64,000 nucleotides of DNA. Origin: Pseudomonas koreensis (GTDB lineage Bacteria; Pseudomonadota; Gammaproteobacteria; Pseudomonadales; Pseudomonadaceae). The notes below the pieces were generated by a model, which was not told where the DNA came from, did no database searches, and saw only the letters and a program-made list of their open reading frames with translations. Shown here in pieces: positions 42,267 through 50,551 of this stretch. Location: NCBI RefSeq assembly GCF_025447595.1, contig NZ_JAOEJU010000022.1, positions 1 through 64,000 on the forward strand, read 5' to 3'. The translations under genes were made by a program, and so were the position numbers. How positions within the stretch are numbered: position 1 is the first letter of the stretch; each line of letters starts with the position of its first letter.

Positions 42267-43121
42267 TTATCCGCCCAGCGGTGTCGGGTGCGGATGCATC
42301 ACCGCACGCTGACGTTCCTCCTGGAGGAATTTCATGATGATCGGCGCGACCGCCTCGGCCCGGGTAATCAGGAACAGATGCCCGTCATCGATGATGTGCA
42401 ACTGTGCGTTGGGGATTCGCCAGGCGAGCATGCGCATGTTGATCAGAGGGATCAGCGGGTCGTCATCACCGGCCAGCACCAGCGTCGGCTGATGGATCTT
42501 GTGCAGCCAGTGAATGCTGGTCCAGCCAAGGCCCGCGAACAGTTGCCAGTAGTAACCGAGCTTGCCCGCCGAACGCACCTTCGCCGCATGGCTGGCGGCG
42601 AGTGTCGGGTCGCGACGGAACGAGCCGCCGTAGATCATCGGGGCGATGCGGATCACATGGGACGGCTGGATGTAGCGCCGTGGGCTGGCCATCATCCACA
42701 GCACTTTCGGCTTGCCCGGCACCATCACCGCACCGGCAGCGGTCGCCGCCAGCACCAGCTTCTTGCAGCGCTCGGGATAGTCGTAGGCGAACTGCTGCGC
42801 CAATGCGCCACCCCAGGACACGCCGATCACGTTGACCTGTCCGTAGTCGAGGTAATCGAGCATCCGTGCGGTGAGCTTCGCCAGTCCCGGAAAGCGATAC
42901 GGTCGGCTCGGCGTCGAGGAACCGCCGACACCGGGCACGTCGAAGGCGATCACCTCCAGGTCCGGATCCAGCGCCGCGACAAAAGGAAACACCAGCTCCA
43001 GGTTGGCGCCGATGCCGTTGAATATCAGCAAGGGCGTCAAGTGAGGCTTGCCGGGGCGGACCGCCGTGCGGATGGTCTGGCCATCCAGCTCGACAGTTCG
43101 AAAGATGAACGGATGCGGCAT
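42267..43121 (-). CDS. phaZ: Intracellular PHA depolymerase
   Basis: A 284-residue alpha/beta hydrolase that mobilises stored mcl-PHA. Its lipase box is GVSWGG with Ser102, and the triad is completed by Asp (AGDDDPLIP) and His (DDGHLFL). The length and the PHPFIFRTVELDGQTIR start fit the mcl-PHA depolymerase family. It lies between the two synthase genes, the usual pha layout; turnover and synthesis are thus co-expressed. Confidence 0.96.
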   Translation of the reverse strand: MPHPFIFRTVELDGQTIRTAVRPGKPHLTPLLIFNGIGANLELVFPFVAALDPDLEVIAFDVPGVGGSSTPSRPYRFPGLAKLTARMLDYLDYGQVNVIGVSWGGALAQQFAYDYPERCKKLVLAATAAGAVMVPGKPKVLWMMASPRRYIQPSHVIRIAPMIYGGSFRRDPTLAASHAAKVRSAGKLGYYWQLFAGLGWTSIHWLHKIHQPTLVLAGDDDPLIPLINMRMLAWRIPNAQLHIIDDGHLFLITRAEAVAPIIMKFLQEERQRAVMHPHPTPLGG

Positions 43122-43162
43122 GCTTCAGGGCCCTGTGGGTGAAATCTCTATCTCATCTTGAA

Positions 43163-43254
43163 CTGTGGGAGCGAGCTTGCTCGCGAAAGCGGCGGATCAA
43201 TCGACTTCAATGTTGAATGTCAGTCCGCCTTCGCGAGCAAGCTCGCTCCCACAG
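43163..43254. repeat. REP doublet between phaC1 and phaZ
   Basis: CTGTGGGAGCGAGCTTGCTCGCGAA and its inverted copy flank about 45 bp containing TTGAATGTCAG-like arms. It begins 9 bp after the phaC1 stop, inside the pha operon. Confidence 0.9.
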
Positions 43255-43261
43255 GTGTCGG

Positions 43262-44941
43262 TTACCGCTCGTGTACGTAAGTGCCCGGTGAAGCTTCGCC
43301 TGCCGGATACGCCTTGTTGCCCAGCTTGGTCGGCGCCTTTTTCAGCTCGCCCGAACGGGCCGCCTGCCAGGCCTGCCAGTGCAACCACCAGGAATCGGCG
43401 TGCTTGGTCGAGTTTTCCTGCCAGTCATCGGCATTGGCGGTCATTTCGTCGCTGGTCATGTAGCGCGATTTCGGGTTGCCCGGCGGGTTCAGGATGCTCT
43501 GGATATGTCCGCTGCTGGACAGCACGAATTCGACTTTGCCACCGAACAGCTGCGCCGACTTGTAGCAGGACTTCCACGGCGTGATGTGGTCGTTGGTGCC
43601 GGCCAGCGAGAAGATGTCGGCGGTCACCTGCTTGAGGTCGATCGGCGTGCCGCACACTTCCAGTGCATCGGGGCGGGTCAGTGGATTGTTTTTGAACATC
43701 TCGATCAAGTCGCCGTGGAACGCGGCCGGCAGTCGAGTCGTATCGTTGTTCCAGAACAGGATGTCGAACACCGGAGGCTCGTTGCCGAGCAGGTAGTTGT
43801 TGACCCAGTAGTTCCAGATCAGGTCGTTGGGGCGCATCCAGGCGAAGACCTTGGCCATGTCTTTGCCTTCGAGCACGCCGGCCTGATAGGAATGACGCTT
43901 GGCCATTTCCAGCGTCTGCTCGTCGACGAACAGGGCAACGTCGCTGTCCAGAGTGGTGTCGAGCACGCTGACCAGCAGAGTCAGGGCGTTGACCTTGTTC
44001 TCGCCGATCGCCGCATAGTGGCCGAGCAGGGCGGTGCAGGTGATGCCGCCGGAGCAGGCGCCGAGCATGTTGACGTCCTTGCTGCCGGTGATCGCGGTGA
44101 CCACGTCGACCGCTTCCTTCAGAGCTTCGATGTAGGTCGAGAGGCCCCACTCGCGCTGTTCCTTGGTCGGGTTGCGCCAGCTGACGATGAAGGTCTGCAC
44201 ATTGTTGCGCAGGCAGAAACGCGCCAGGCTCTTGTCCGGGCTCAGGTCGAATACATAGAACTTGTTGATCTGCGGCGGTACGACCAGCAGCGGGCGCTCG
44301 TGCACCTGCTCGGTGATCGGTTTGTACTGGATCAGCTCCAGCACGTCGTTGCGAAATACCACCGCGCCTTCGGTCACGCCCAGGCTTTTGCCGACCTCGA
44401 ACGCGCCCATGTTGACCTGGCTCGGCATGCCGCCGTTGTGCACCAGATCCTTGGCCAGATGTGAGAGGCCATCAAGCAGGCTCTTGCCGCCGGTCTCGAA
44501 GAAGCGCTTGACCGCCGCCGGGTTGGCCATGCTGTTGGTCGGCGCCATGGCTTCGGTCATCAGGTTGATCACGAAGTGCCCACGCGCGATGTCCTTGGGC
44601 GAGAGGCTGCTGTCGTCGATCCAGGCATGGAGTTCCTTGCGCCATGCCAGATAAGTTTGCATATAACGTTTGTACAGCGGGTTCTGACTCCACGCCGGAT
44701 CGACAAAACGACGGTCATCGCCAGCCGGTTGCAGTTCTGATTTGCCGAACAGCACGTTCTTCAGTTCGATGCCGAACCGGGTGACGTGCGTGACGCTATG
44801 GATCGGTTGTTTGATGGCCTGGGTCAGCACCATTCGAGCAGAGGCCAGCAGATCCTTTCCGCGAAGCCCAACGACAGGATTCAGCCCCAGGGTGTTCTCC
44901 GAGGCCTGGTACTTCAAATCATCGTTATTCTTGTTACTCAT
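43262..44941 (-). CDS. phaC1: Class II PHA synthase 1
   Basis: A 559-residue mcl-PHA synthase. Cys296 sits in GACSGG, and the conserved LVVPPQINKFYVFDLSP, SWRNP and FVLSSSGHIQSILNPPG segments carry the acidic and His triad members. The N-terminal YQASENTLGLNPVVGLRGKDLL is typical of PhaC1. It opens the phaC1-phaZ-phaC2-phaD unit, 126 bp downstream of a sigma-54-type promoter. Confidence 0.97.
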   Translation of the reverse strand: MSNKNNDDLKYQASENTLGLNPVVGLRGKDLLASARMVLTQAIKQPIHSVTHVTRFGIELKNVLFGKSELQPAGDDRRFVDPAWSQNPLYKRYMQTYLAWRKELHAWIDDSSLSPKDIARGHFVINLMTEAMAPTNSMANPAAVKRFFETGGKSLLDGLSHLAKDLVHNGGMPSQVNMGAFEVGKSLGVTEGAVVFRNDVLELIQYKPITEQVHERPLLVVPPQINKFYVFDLSPDKSLARFCLRNNVQTFIVSWRNPTKEQREWGLSTYIEALKEAVDVVTAITGSKDVNMLGACSGGITCTALLGHYAAIGENKVNALTLLVSVLDTTLDSDVALFVDEQTLEMAKRHSYQAGVLEGKDMAKVFAWMRPNDLIWNYWVNNYLLGNEPPVFDILFWNNDTTRLPAAFHGDLIEMFKNNPLTRPDALEVCGTPIDLKQVTADIFSLAGTNDHITPWKSCYKSAQLFGGKVEFVLSSSGHIQSILNPPGNPKSRYMTSDEMTANADDWQENSTKHADSWWLHWQAWQAARSGELKKAPTKLGNKAYPAGEASPGTYVHER

Positions 44942-45066
44942 CTACGACGCTCCATTGTCCTGAGACGAGTACCCGGTTTTCTGCTGTGCAGTTCCACAGC
45001 CAATGCCAGGTACTACTGCTCGGGTGACCGTTGATTCTGCATAGCTGCTTTACAGTCGTAGAGCAT

Positions 45067-45082
45067 TGCAGGGAACTTGCCA
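45067..45082 (-). promoter_or_regulatory. Sigma-54-type promoter of phaC1
   Basis: On the minus strand TGGC (45082-45079), AAG, TTCC and CTGC match the -24/-12 pattern TGGC-N7-TTGC with correct GG-GC spacing and one mismatch in the -12 box. It lies 126 bp before the phaC1 ATG. Sigma-54 control of phaC1 has been described in pseudomonads. The 258-bp gap between phaC1 and the DUF971 gene otherwise shows no gene. Confidence 0.6.
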
Positions 45083-45199
45083 GTTCCATTGGTTACCCGA
45101 GATTGATTTTTTTCGCAAGCAGCCGATCCCGGGCCGCTTTAGCGGAGCATTCAAACAGATGAATCTAGAAAATGCCTTCTAAACAGTCCGAGGCGCGGA

Positions 45200-45577
45200 C
45201 TAGAGCATCAGCTTGACGACAGACTCGTCCGGGTCGCGGGTTTTGCCGGCGGCTTTGAGCTCGGCCAGATAATCCGCCCAGAGTGCGTCATAACGTCGCC
45301 CCAGTTCATAGAGATAATCCCAGGTGAACAGGCCGCTGTCGTGACCGTCGTCGAAGGTCAGTTTCAGTGCGTACTGACCGGCCGGTTCTACCTTGGTCAG
45401 GCCGACATGAAGCTTGCCGAATTGCAAGATCGGTTTGCCGTGGCCCTGGACCTCGGCGGAGGGGGAATGCACGCGCAGGAATTCGGCAGGCAGGGTGTAT
45501 TCCTCGCCGGACGCGTATTTGAGCGACAGGGTTTTCGAGGCTTTGTGCAGTTTGATGTCGGTGGGGAGTTGGGTCAT
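45200..45577 (-). CDS. DUF971 / GBBH-like domain protein
   Basis: A 125-residue protein matching the DUF971 family, which corresponds to the N-terminal domain of gamma-butyrobetaine hydroxylase (LHKASKTLSLKYASGEEYTLPAEFLRV, then VEPAGQYALKLTFDDGHDSGLFTWDYL). The GLFTWDYLYELG motif is diagnostic. Its role as a stand-alone protein is unknown; Fe-S or metal related functions have been suggested for relatives. The ATG at 45577 is chosen because the longer in-frame sequence reads through a REP. Follows hslU on the same strand. Confidence 0.9.
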   Translation of the reverse strand: MTQLPTDIKLHKASKTLSLKYASGEEYTLPAEFLRVHSPSAEVQGHGKPILQFGKLHVGLTKVEPAGQYALKLTFDDGHDSGLFTWDYLYELGRRYDALWADYLAELKAAGKTRDPDESVVKLML

Positions 45578-45612
45578 GGGCTGGCGTCCGAAGTGTGGGC
45601 GACCCTTGAGCA

Positions 45613-45705
45613 AGTGTGGGAGCGAGCTTGCTCGCGAAAGCGGTGTGTCAGACAACATTGATGTTGACTGACACGGCCTCTTCGCGAGCAAGCTCGCTCC
45701 CACAG
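45613..45705. repeat. REP doublet between hslU and the DUF971 gene
   Basis: GTGGGAGCGAGCTTGCTCGCGAA and its inverse enclose a second dyad (GTGTGTCAGACAACATT / ATGTTGACTGACACG), as in classical REPINs. Confidence 0.9.
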
Positions 45706-45730
45706 GGTCCGCTACCGCTGTAAGTATGGC

Positions 45731-47068
45731 TTACAGGATATAACGGGACAGGTCTTCGTTCTGCGCCAATTCGCCCAAGTGGCTGTTGACGTATTCGGCG
45801 TCGATCTGGATCGCCTTGTCGTCGTGGGCGCTGGCCAGATCGCCGGCACTGAACGACACCTCTTCCAGCAGACGCTCGAGCAACGTGTGCAGGCGACGGG
45901 CACCGATGTTCTCGGTCTTCTCGTTGACCTGCCAGGCGATCTCCGCCAGACGCTTGATGCCTTCCGGCTGGAACTGGATGTTCAGGCCTTCGGTTTTCAG
46001 CAGCGCGCAGTATTGCTCGGTGAGCGAGGCGTGCGGTTCGCTGAGGATGCGTTCGAAGTCTTCCGGGCTCAGGGCCTTGAGTTCGACGCGGATCGGCAGA
46101 CGGCCTTGCAGCTCAGGTACCAGATCGCTCGGCTTGCTCAGGTGGAACGCACCGGAGGCGATGAACAGGATGTGGTCGGTCTTGACCATGCCCAGCTTGG
46201 TGTTGACGGTGCAGCCTTCGATCAGCGGCAGCAGGTCACGTTGCACGCCTTCGCGGGACACATCGGCGCCGCCGACATTGCCGCGCTTGGCGACCTTGTC
46301 GATCTCGTCGATGAACACGATGCCGTGCTGCTCGACTGCTTCGAGAGCCTTGGCCTTCAACTCTTCTTCGTTGACCAGACGACCGGCTTCTTCATCGCGC
46401 ACCAGCTTCAGCGCTTCCTTGACCTTGAGCTTGCGGGCCTTCTTCTTGCCCTTGCCCATGTTGGCGAACAGGTTCTGCAACTGGTTGGTCATTTCTTCCA
46501 TGCCCGGAGGCGTGGCGATTTCGATGCCGGCCATTTCGGCGACTTCGATCTCGATTTCCTTGTCGTCCAGCTGACCTTCGCGCAGGCGCTTGCGGAACAG
46601 CTGGCGGGTGTTGGAATCCTGGGTCGGCGCTTCTTCATTGCTGAAGCCCATGCGTGCCGGTGGCAGCAGGGCGTCGAGGATACGGTCCTCGGCGGCGTCT
46701 TCGGCGCGGTGGCGAACGCGGGTCATTTCCTGTTCGCGCAGCATCTTGATCGCGGCATCGGCCAGATCACGGATGATCGATTCGACGTCACGGCCGACGT
46801 AGCCGACTTCGGTGAACTTGGTCGCTTCGACCTTGATGAACGGCGCGTTGGCCAGCTTGGCCAGGCGACGGGCGATCTCGGTTTTACCGACACCGGTCGG
46901 GCCGATCATCAGGATGTTCTTCGGGGTCACTTCAACGCGCAGCTCTTCAGGCAGCTGCATGCGGCGCCAGCGGTTGCGCAGGGCAATCGCGACGGCGCGC
47001 TTGGCATCGTCCTGGCCGATGATGTGGCGGTTGAGTTCGTGGACGATTTCGCGGGGAGTCATGGACAT
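45731..47068 (-). CDS. hslU: ATP-dependent protease ATPase subunit HslU
   Basis: A 445-residue AAA+ unfoldase. Walker A GPTGVGKTE is at about 56-64, the GYVG pore loop is in FTEVGYVGRD, Walker B IVFIDEIDK at about 250, and the C-terminal DLSRYIL tail inserts into HslV. It works with HslV as a heat-shock protease. hslV lies 56 bp upstream on the same strand, and hslU stops before a REP. Confidence 0.97.
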   Translation of the reverse strand: MSMTPREIVHELNRHIIGQDDAKRAVAIALRNRWRRMQLPEELRVEVTPKNILMIGPTGVGKTEIARRLAKLANAPFIKVEATKFTEVGYVGRDVESIIRDLADAAIKMLREQEMTRVRHRAEDAAEDRILDALLPPARMGFSNEEAPTQDSNTRQLFRKRLREGQLDDKEIEIEVAEMAGIEIATPPGMEEMTNQLQNLFANMGKGKKKARKLKVKEALKLVRDEEAGRLVNEEELKAKALEAVEQHGIVFIDEIDKVAKRGNVGGADVSREGVQRDLLPLIEGCTVNTKLGMVKTDHILFIASGAFHLSKPSDLVPELQGRLPIRVELKALSPEDFERILSEPHASLTEQYCALLKTEGLNIQFQPEGIKRLAEIAWQVNEKTENIGARRLHTLLERLLEEVSFSAGDLASAHDDKAIQIDAEYVNSHLGELAQNEDLSRYIL

Positions 47069-47123
47069 AATAATTGACGGTCCTCAAGCAGAAACAAGCC
47101 GTGGCACAGGGGCCGCGTCAGGC

Positions 47124-47654
47124 TTATTCAGCGAGATCCTGCTCCTCAATGGTCTGGGTGTGGTTGGTGAATACACAGATGTCGCCGGCGATGCCGAGAG
47201 CGGTCTCGACGATTTCGCGGGCCGACAGGTCGGTCTTCTTCAGCAGGGCGCTGGCGGCGGCTTGCGCATAGGCGCCACCGGAACCCATGGCGATCAGGCC
47301 GTCTTCGGGTTCGACCACGTCACCGTTACCGGTGATGATCAGGGAGGCGTCCTTGTTGGCGACCGCGAGCATCGCTTCGAGGCGGCTCAGGGAGCGGTCG
47401 GTGCGCCATTCTTTGGCGAGTTCGACGGCGGCGCGTATCAGGTGGCCCTGATGTTTCTCGAGCTGGCCTTCGAAACGTTCGAACAGGGTAAAGGCGTCGG
47501 CGGTGGCACCGGCGAAACCGGCGATGACCTGGCCGTGGTACAGGCGACGAACTTTCTTCGCGTTGCCTTTCATCACGGTGTTGCCGAGAGAAACCTGGCC
47601 GTCGCCGCCCATGACGACTTTGCCGTGGCGGCGGACTGAAACGATGGTGGTCAA
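47124..47654 (-). CDS. hslV: ATP-dependent protease subunit HslV
   Basis: A 176-residue threonine peptidase of the HslUV complex. The active-site Thr must follow the initiator Met, so the start is the TTG at 47654 (TTG ACC ACC ATC, Met-Thr-Thr-Ile-Val), with a GGAG about 8 bp upstream. An in-frame ATG at 47702 would block the N-terminal Thr and is rejected. Motifs GDGQVSLGNTVMKGNAKKVRRL and GSGGAYA are conserved. The length is identical to E. coli HslV. Confidence 0.95.
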   Translation of the reverse strand: MTTIVSVRRHGKVVMGGDGQVSLGNTVMKGNAKKVRRLYHGQVIAGFAGATADAFTLFERFEGQLEKHQGHLIRAAVELAKEWRTDRSLSRLEAMLAVANKDASLIITGNGDVVEPEDGLIAMGSGGAYAQAAASALLKKTDLSAREIVETALGIAGDICVFTNHTQTIEEQDLAE

Positions 47655-47792
47655 GGGAAGAGTCTCCACACTGCGGGGCGAAAATGCCTTATGCCCATTC
47701 ATATGGGGGTAGTGGAGAGGATTTCAACCGGGGAGGGTGCGGAGGGACGAACGGTGGGGATTGATCGGGGATATGTGGTGTTGCAAACATTG

Positions 47793-47859
47793 CCTTCGCG
47801 AGCAGGCTCGCTCCCACAGTGACAGCGGAATTCCTGTGGGAGCGAGCCTGCTCGCGAAG
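47793..47859. repeat. REP doublet between the SPOR gene and hslV
   Basis: CTTCGCGAGCAGGCTCGCTCCCACAG and its inverse are separated by about 15 bp, in the 230-bp gap that also holds the hslV promoter region. Confidence 0.9.
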
Positions 47860-47886
47860 AACGATGACGCGGTGATTCTGGCGAAA

Positions 47887-48603
47887 TCAGCGGCTCTGGC
47901 GTTGTTGTAACAACAGGTTGCTGAAGCCGGCGCCCGCCAGTTGTTTCTGGGCGGTGGTCAGTTGTTCGCGGTTGCTGAACGGGCCGACCAGCACGCGGTA
48001 CCAGGTTTCATCCTTCACCGTCCCGGATTCAACCGCCACCGCCTGGCCGAGCAGAATGATCTGCGCGCGCACCTTGTCGGCATCCGTCTCTTTGCGGAAC
48101 GAGCCGGCTTGCAGGAAGAACTTGGTCACCGGCGCAGCCTTGGTCACCGGCGGCGCTGGCGGCGGGGTGATCCCGGCCAGTGCAGCCTGAGCCCGTGCGG
48201 TGTCGATCTTCGCCGCTTCCGCCGGGGTCACCGGCGTGGTCGGGATCGCCGGCACCTGTGGCGTCGGCAGGGTTTTCTCCGGCACGGCGTCCGGCGGCAC
48301 GATTACTTCCGATTCCGGCAGCAGGGTGTAGAAGTCGTACTTCGGCTTCACTGGTTGCGTCGGGCTCGGCGGGGTCTTGTTGGCCTCGGCGATCTTGGTG
48401 GCTTTCTGTTGTTGCTGTTGCTCGACCTTCTCGCGCTTGACCGTGTCGCTGCCCTTGCCCGGCTCCAGTTTCATCAGGAACACGATGAACGCGCCGACCG
48501 TCAGGCCGATGGCCATCCACAGCCAGCCCGGAATCGGCTGCTTCGCTGGAGCTTGGTAACGGCTGGCGCCACGCTTGGGTGCAGGTTTTTTCTTGGCAGC
48601 CAA
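47887..48603 (-). CDS. SPOR-domain cell-division protein (FtsN-like)
   Basis: A 238-residue bitopic protein: basic cytosolic N-terminus (AAKKKPAPKRG), one TM segment at about 25-45, a Gln/Lys then Pro-rich linker, and a C-terminal SPOR domain (about 160-238, FFLQAGSFRKETDADKVRAQ, WYRVLVGPF) that binds denuded peptidoglycan at the septum. The organisation is FtsN-like, but FtsN identity is not certain because the linker is not conserved. It starts one base after the argS stop. Confidence 0.9.
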   Translation of the reverse strand: MAAKKKPAPKRGASRYQAPAKQPIPGWLWMAIGLTVGAFIVFLMKLEPGKGSDTVKREKVEQQQQQKATKIAEANKTPPSPTQPVKPKYDFYTLLPESEVIVPPDAVPEKTLPTPQVPAIPTTPVTPAEAAKIDTARAQAALAGITPPPAPPVTKAAPVTKFFLQAGSFRKETDADKVRAQIILLGQAVAVESGTVKDETWYRVLVGPFSNREQLTTAQKQLAGAGFSNLLLQQRQSR

Positions 48604-48604
48604 C

Positions 48605-50341
48605 TTACATGCGCTCCAGGGTTTCCAGGCCGAGCAGTTCCAGGCCTTGCTTGAGGGTACGGCCGGTCAGCGCGGCAAGGCGCAGACGGCTTTGCATTTG
48701 TGCCGGGGTGTCGGCGGCGAGGATCGGGCAGTTCTCGTAGAAGCTGGAGAACAGGCCGGCAACGTCGTACAGGTAAGTGCAGAGGGTGTGTGGCGTGCCC
48801 TTTTCCGCAACGTTGTTCAGTACTTCACCGAACTGCGCCAGTTTGGCCGCCAGTTCCTGCTCATGCGCCGCTTCGAGAACGATCTGGCCGTCGACTTCGC
48901 TGAAGTCCTTGCCCAGTTTGCGGAACACACCGGCCACGCGAGTGTAGGCGTACAGCAGATATGGCGCGGTGTTGCCTTCGAAATTGAGCATCAAGTCGAA
49001 GTTGAAGCTGTAGTCGCTGGTGCGGTGCTTCGACAGGTCGGCGTACTTCACCGCGCCGATGCCGACCACTTTGGCGATCGCGCGCAGTTCATCTTCGGCC
49101 AGTGTCGGGTTCTTTTCCTTCACCAGACTGTAGGCACGTTCCTGCGCTTCGGTCAGCAGGTCGATCAGCTTCACGGTGCCGCCGTCACGGGTCTTGAACG
49201 GACGGCCGTCCGCGCCGTTCATGGTGCCGAAGCCCATGTGCTCCATTTCCATCGGATGGGTCACGAAGCCGGCCTTGCGCGCCACGGCGAACACTTGCTG
49301 GAAGTGCAGGGCCTGACGCTGGTCGACGAAGTACAGCGCGCGGTCGGCCTTCAGTTTGCCGCTGCGATAACGCACGGCCGCCAGGTCGGTGGTGGCGTAC
49401 AGGTAGCCGCCGTCAGCCTTGACGATGATCACCGGCAGCGGCTCGCCTTCGGCGTTCTTGAATTCGTCGAGGAACACGCACTGGGCGCCGTTGCTTTCGA
49501 CCAGCATGCCGGCGGCTTTCAGGTCGTTGACCACGTTGATCAGGTCGTCGTTGTAGGCGCTTTCGCCCATCACGTCGGCCATGGTCAGTTTGACGTTGAG
49601 CAGTTCGTAGATCTTCTGGCAGTGCGACAGCGAGATGTCCTTGAACTTGGTCCACAGCGCTAGGCACTCGGCATCGCCTGCCTGCAGCTTGACCACCAGA
49701 CCACGGGCGCGGTCGGCGAACTCCGCAGATTCGTCGAAGCGTTGCTTGGCGGCGCGGTAGAAGTTTTCCAGGTCCGACAGCTCGTCGCTGGTGATCGGGT
49801 TTTCCTGCAGGTACGCCATCAGCATGCCGAACTGGGTGCCCCAGTCGCCGACGTGGTTCTGACGGATGACGGTGTCGCCGAGGAATTCGAGTACCCGCGC
49901 CACGCCGTCGCCGATGATGGTCGAACGCAGGTGGCCGACGTGCATCTCTTTGGCCAGGTTCGGTGCCGACAGGTCGACCACAGTGCGTTGTGCCGGGCCG
50001 GCCTTGCGCACGCCAACTTGAGCGTCGGCCAGGGCGGCGTCAAGGCGCGAGGCCAGCGCTTGGGTGTTCTGGAAGAAGTTGATGAAGCCTGGACCGGCGA
50101 TTTCGGCCTTGGTGACGTTCTCGTCAGCCGGCAGGGCGGCGATGATTTTCTCCGCCAGATCGCGCGGCTTCATGCCCGCAGGCTTTGCCAGCATCATCGC
50201 GATGTTGCTGGCGAAGTCGCCGTGGGTCTTGTCCCGGGCGTTTTCCACCTGGATCGCCGGCGTCAGGCCTTCAGGCAACACACCTTCGTTGACGAGTTGG
50301 GTGAGGGCTTGTTGGATCAGCTGGCGAATGGTGTCTTTCAT
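48605..50341 (-). CDS. argS: Arginyl-tRNA synthetase
   Basis: A 578-residue class I synthetase. The N-terminal Add1 domain is followed by the PNLAKEMHVGHLRST HIGH-type motif at about 122-136, and the C-terminal DALR anticodon-binding domain has APYLLYAYTRVAGVFRK. As usual for ArgS, the KMSKS lysine region is degenerate. The ATG at 50341 fits the family; the longer frame upstream reads through a REP. Confidence 0.97.
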   Translation of the reverse strand: MKDTIRQLIQQALTQLVNEGVLPEGLTPAIQVENARDKTHGDFASNIAMMLAKPAGMKPRDLAEKIIAALPADENVTKAEIAGPGFINFFQNTQALASRLDAALADAQVGVRKAGPAQRTVVDLSAPNLAKEMHVGHLRSTIIGDGVARVLEFLGDTVIRQNHVGDWGTQFGMLMAYLQENPITSDELSDLENFYRAAKQRFDESAEFADRARGLVVKLQAGDAECLALWTKFKDISLSHCQKIYELLNVKLTMADVMGESAYNDDLINVVNDLKAAGMLVESNGAQCVFLDEFKNAEGEPLPVIIVKADGGYLYATTDLAAVRYRSGKLKADRALYFVDQRQALHFQQVFAVARKAGFVTHPMEMEHMGFGTMNGADGRPFKTRDGGTVKLIDLLTEAQERAYSLVKEKNPTLAEDELRAIAKVVGIGAVKYADLSKHRTSDYSFNFDLMLNFEGNTAPYLLYAYTRVAGVFRKLGKDFSEVDGQIVLEAAHEQELAAKLAQFGEVLNNVAEKGTPHTLCTYLYDVAGLFSSFYENCPILAADTPAQMQSRLRLAALTGRTLKQGLELLGLETLERM

Positions 50342-50473
50342 GGTCTTCTCTTTCGACCGCAAGCGCGGCGGCGCATCGATGCGCGGGTTGAAAAACTGGG
50401 CATTATCCGTTGCGAAGACGGGCTTGCCAACCTTAGCAGGCAGGATGTGGATGTGTGGTGACAAATAGACTGC

Positions 50474-50539
50474 TTTCGCGAGCAGGCTCGCTCTCTCCCT
50501 GGAATACATTTCCCTGTGGGAGCGAGCTTGCTCGCGAAG
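50474..50539. repeat. REP doublet between argS and priA
   Basis: TTCGCGAGCAGGCTCGCTCTC and GTGGGAGCGAGCTTGCTCGCGAA in inverted arrangement; the left copy is slightly degenerate. Confidence 0.85.
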
Positions 50540-50551
50540 GCGAGCGTCAGA

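Noticed and set aside
45578..45703. N-terminal extension of the DUF971 gene (and similar extensions of argS and priA)
   Set aside because: The added residues (GASLLAK, SELARE and the like) are translations of REP elements and not conserved protein sequence.
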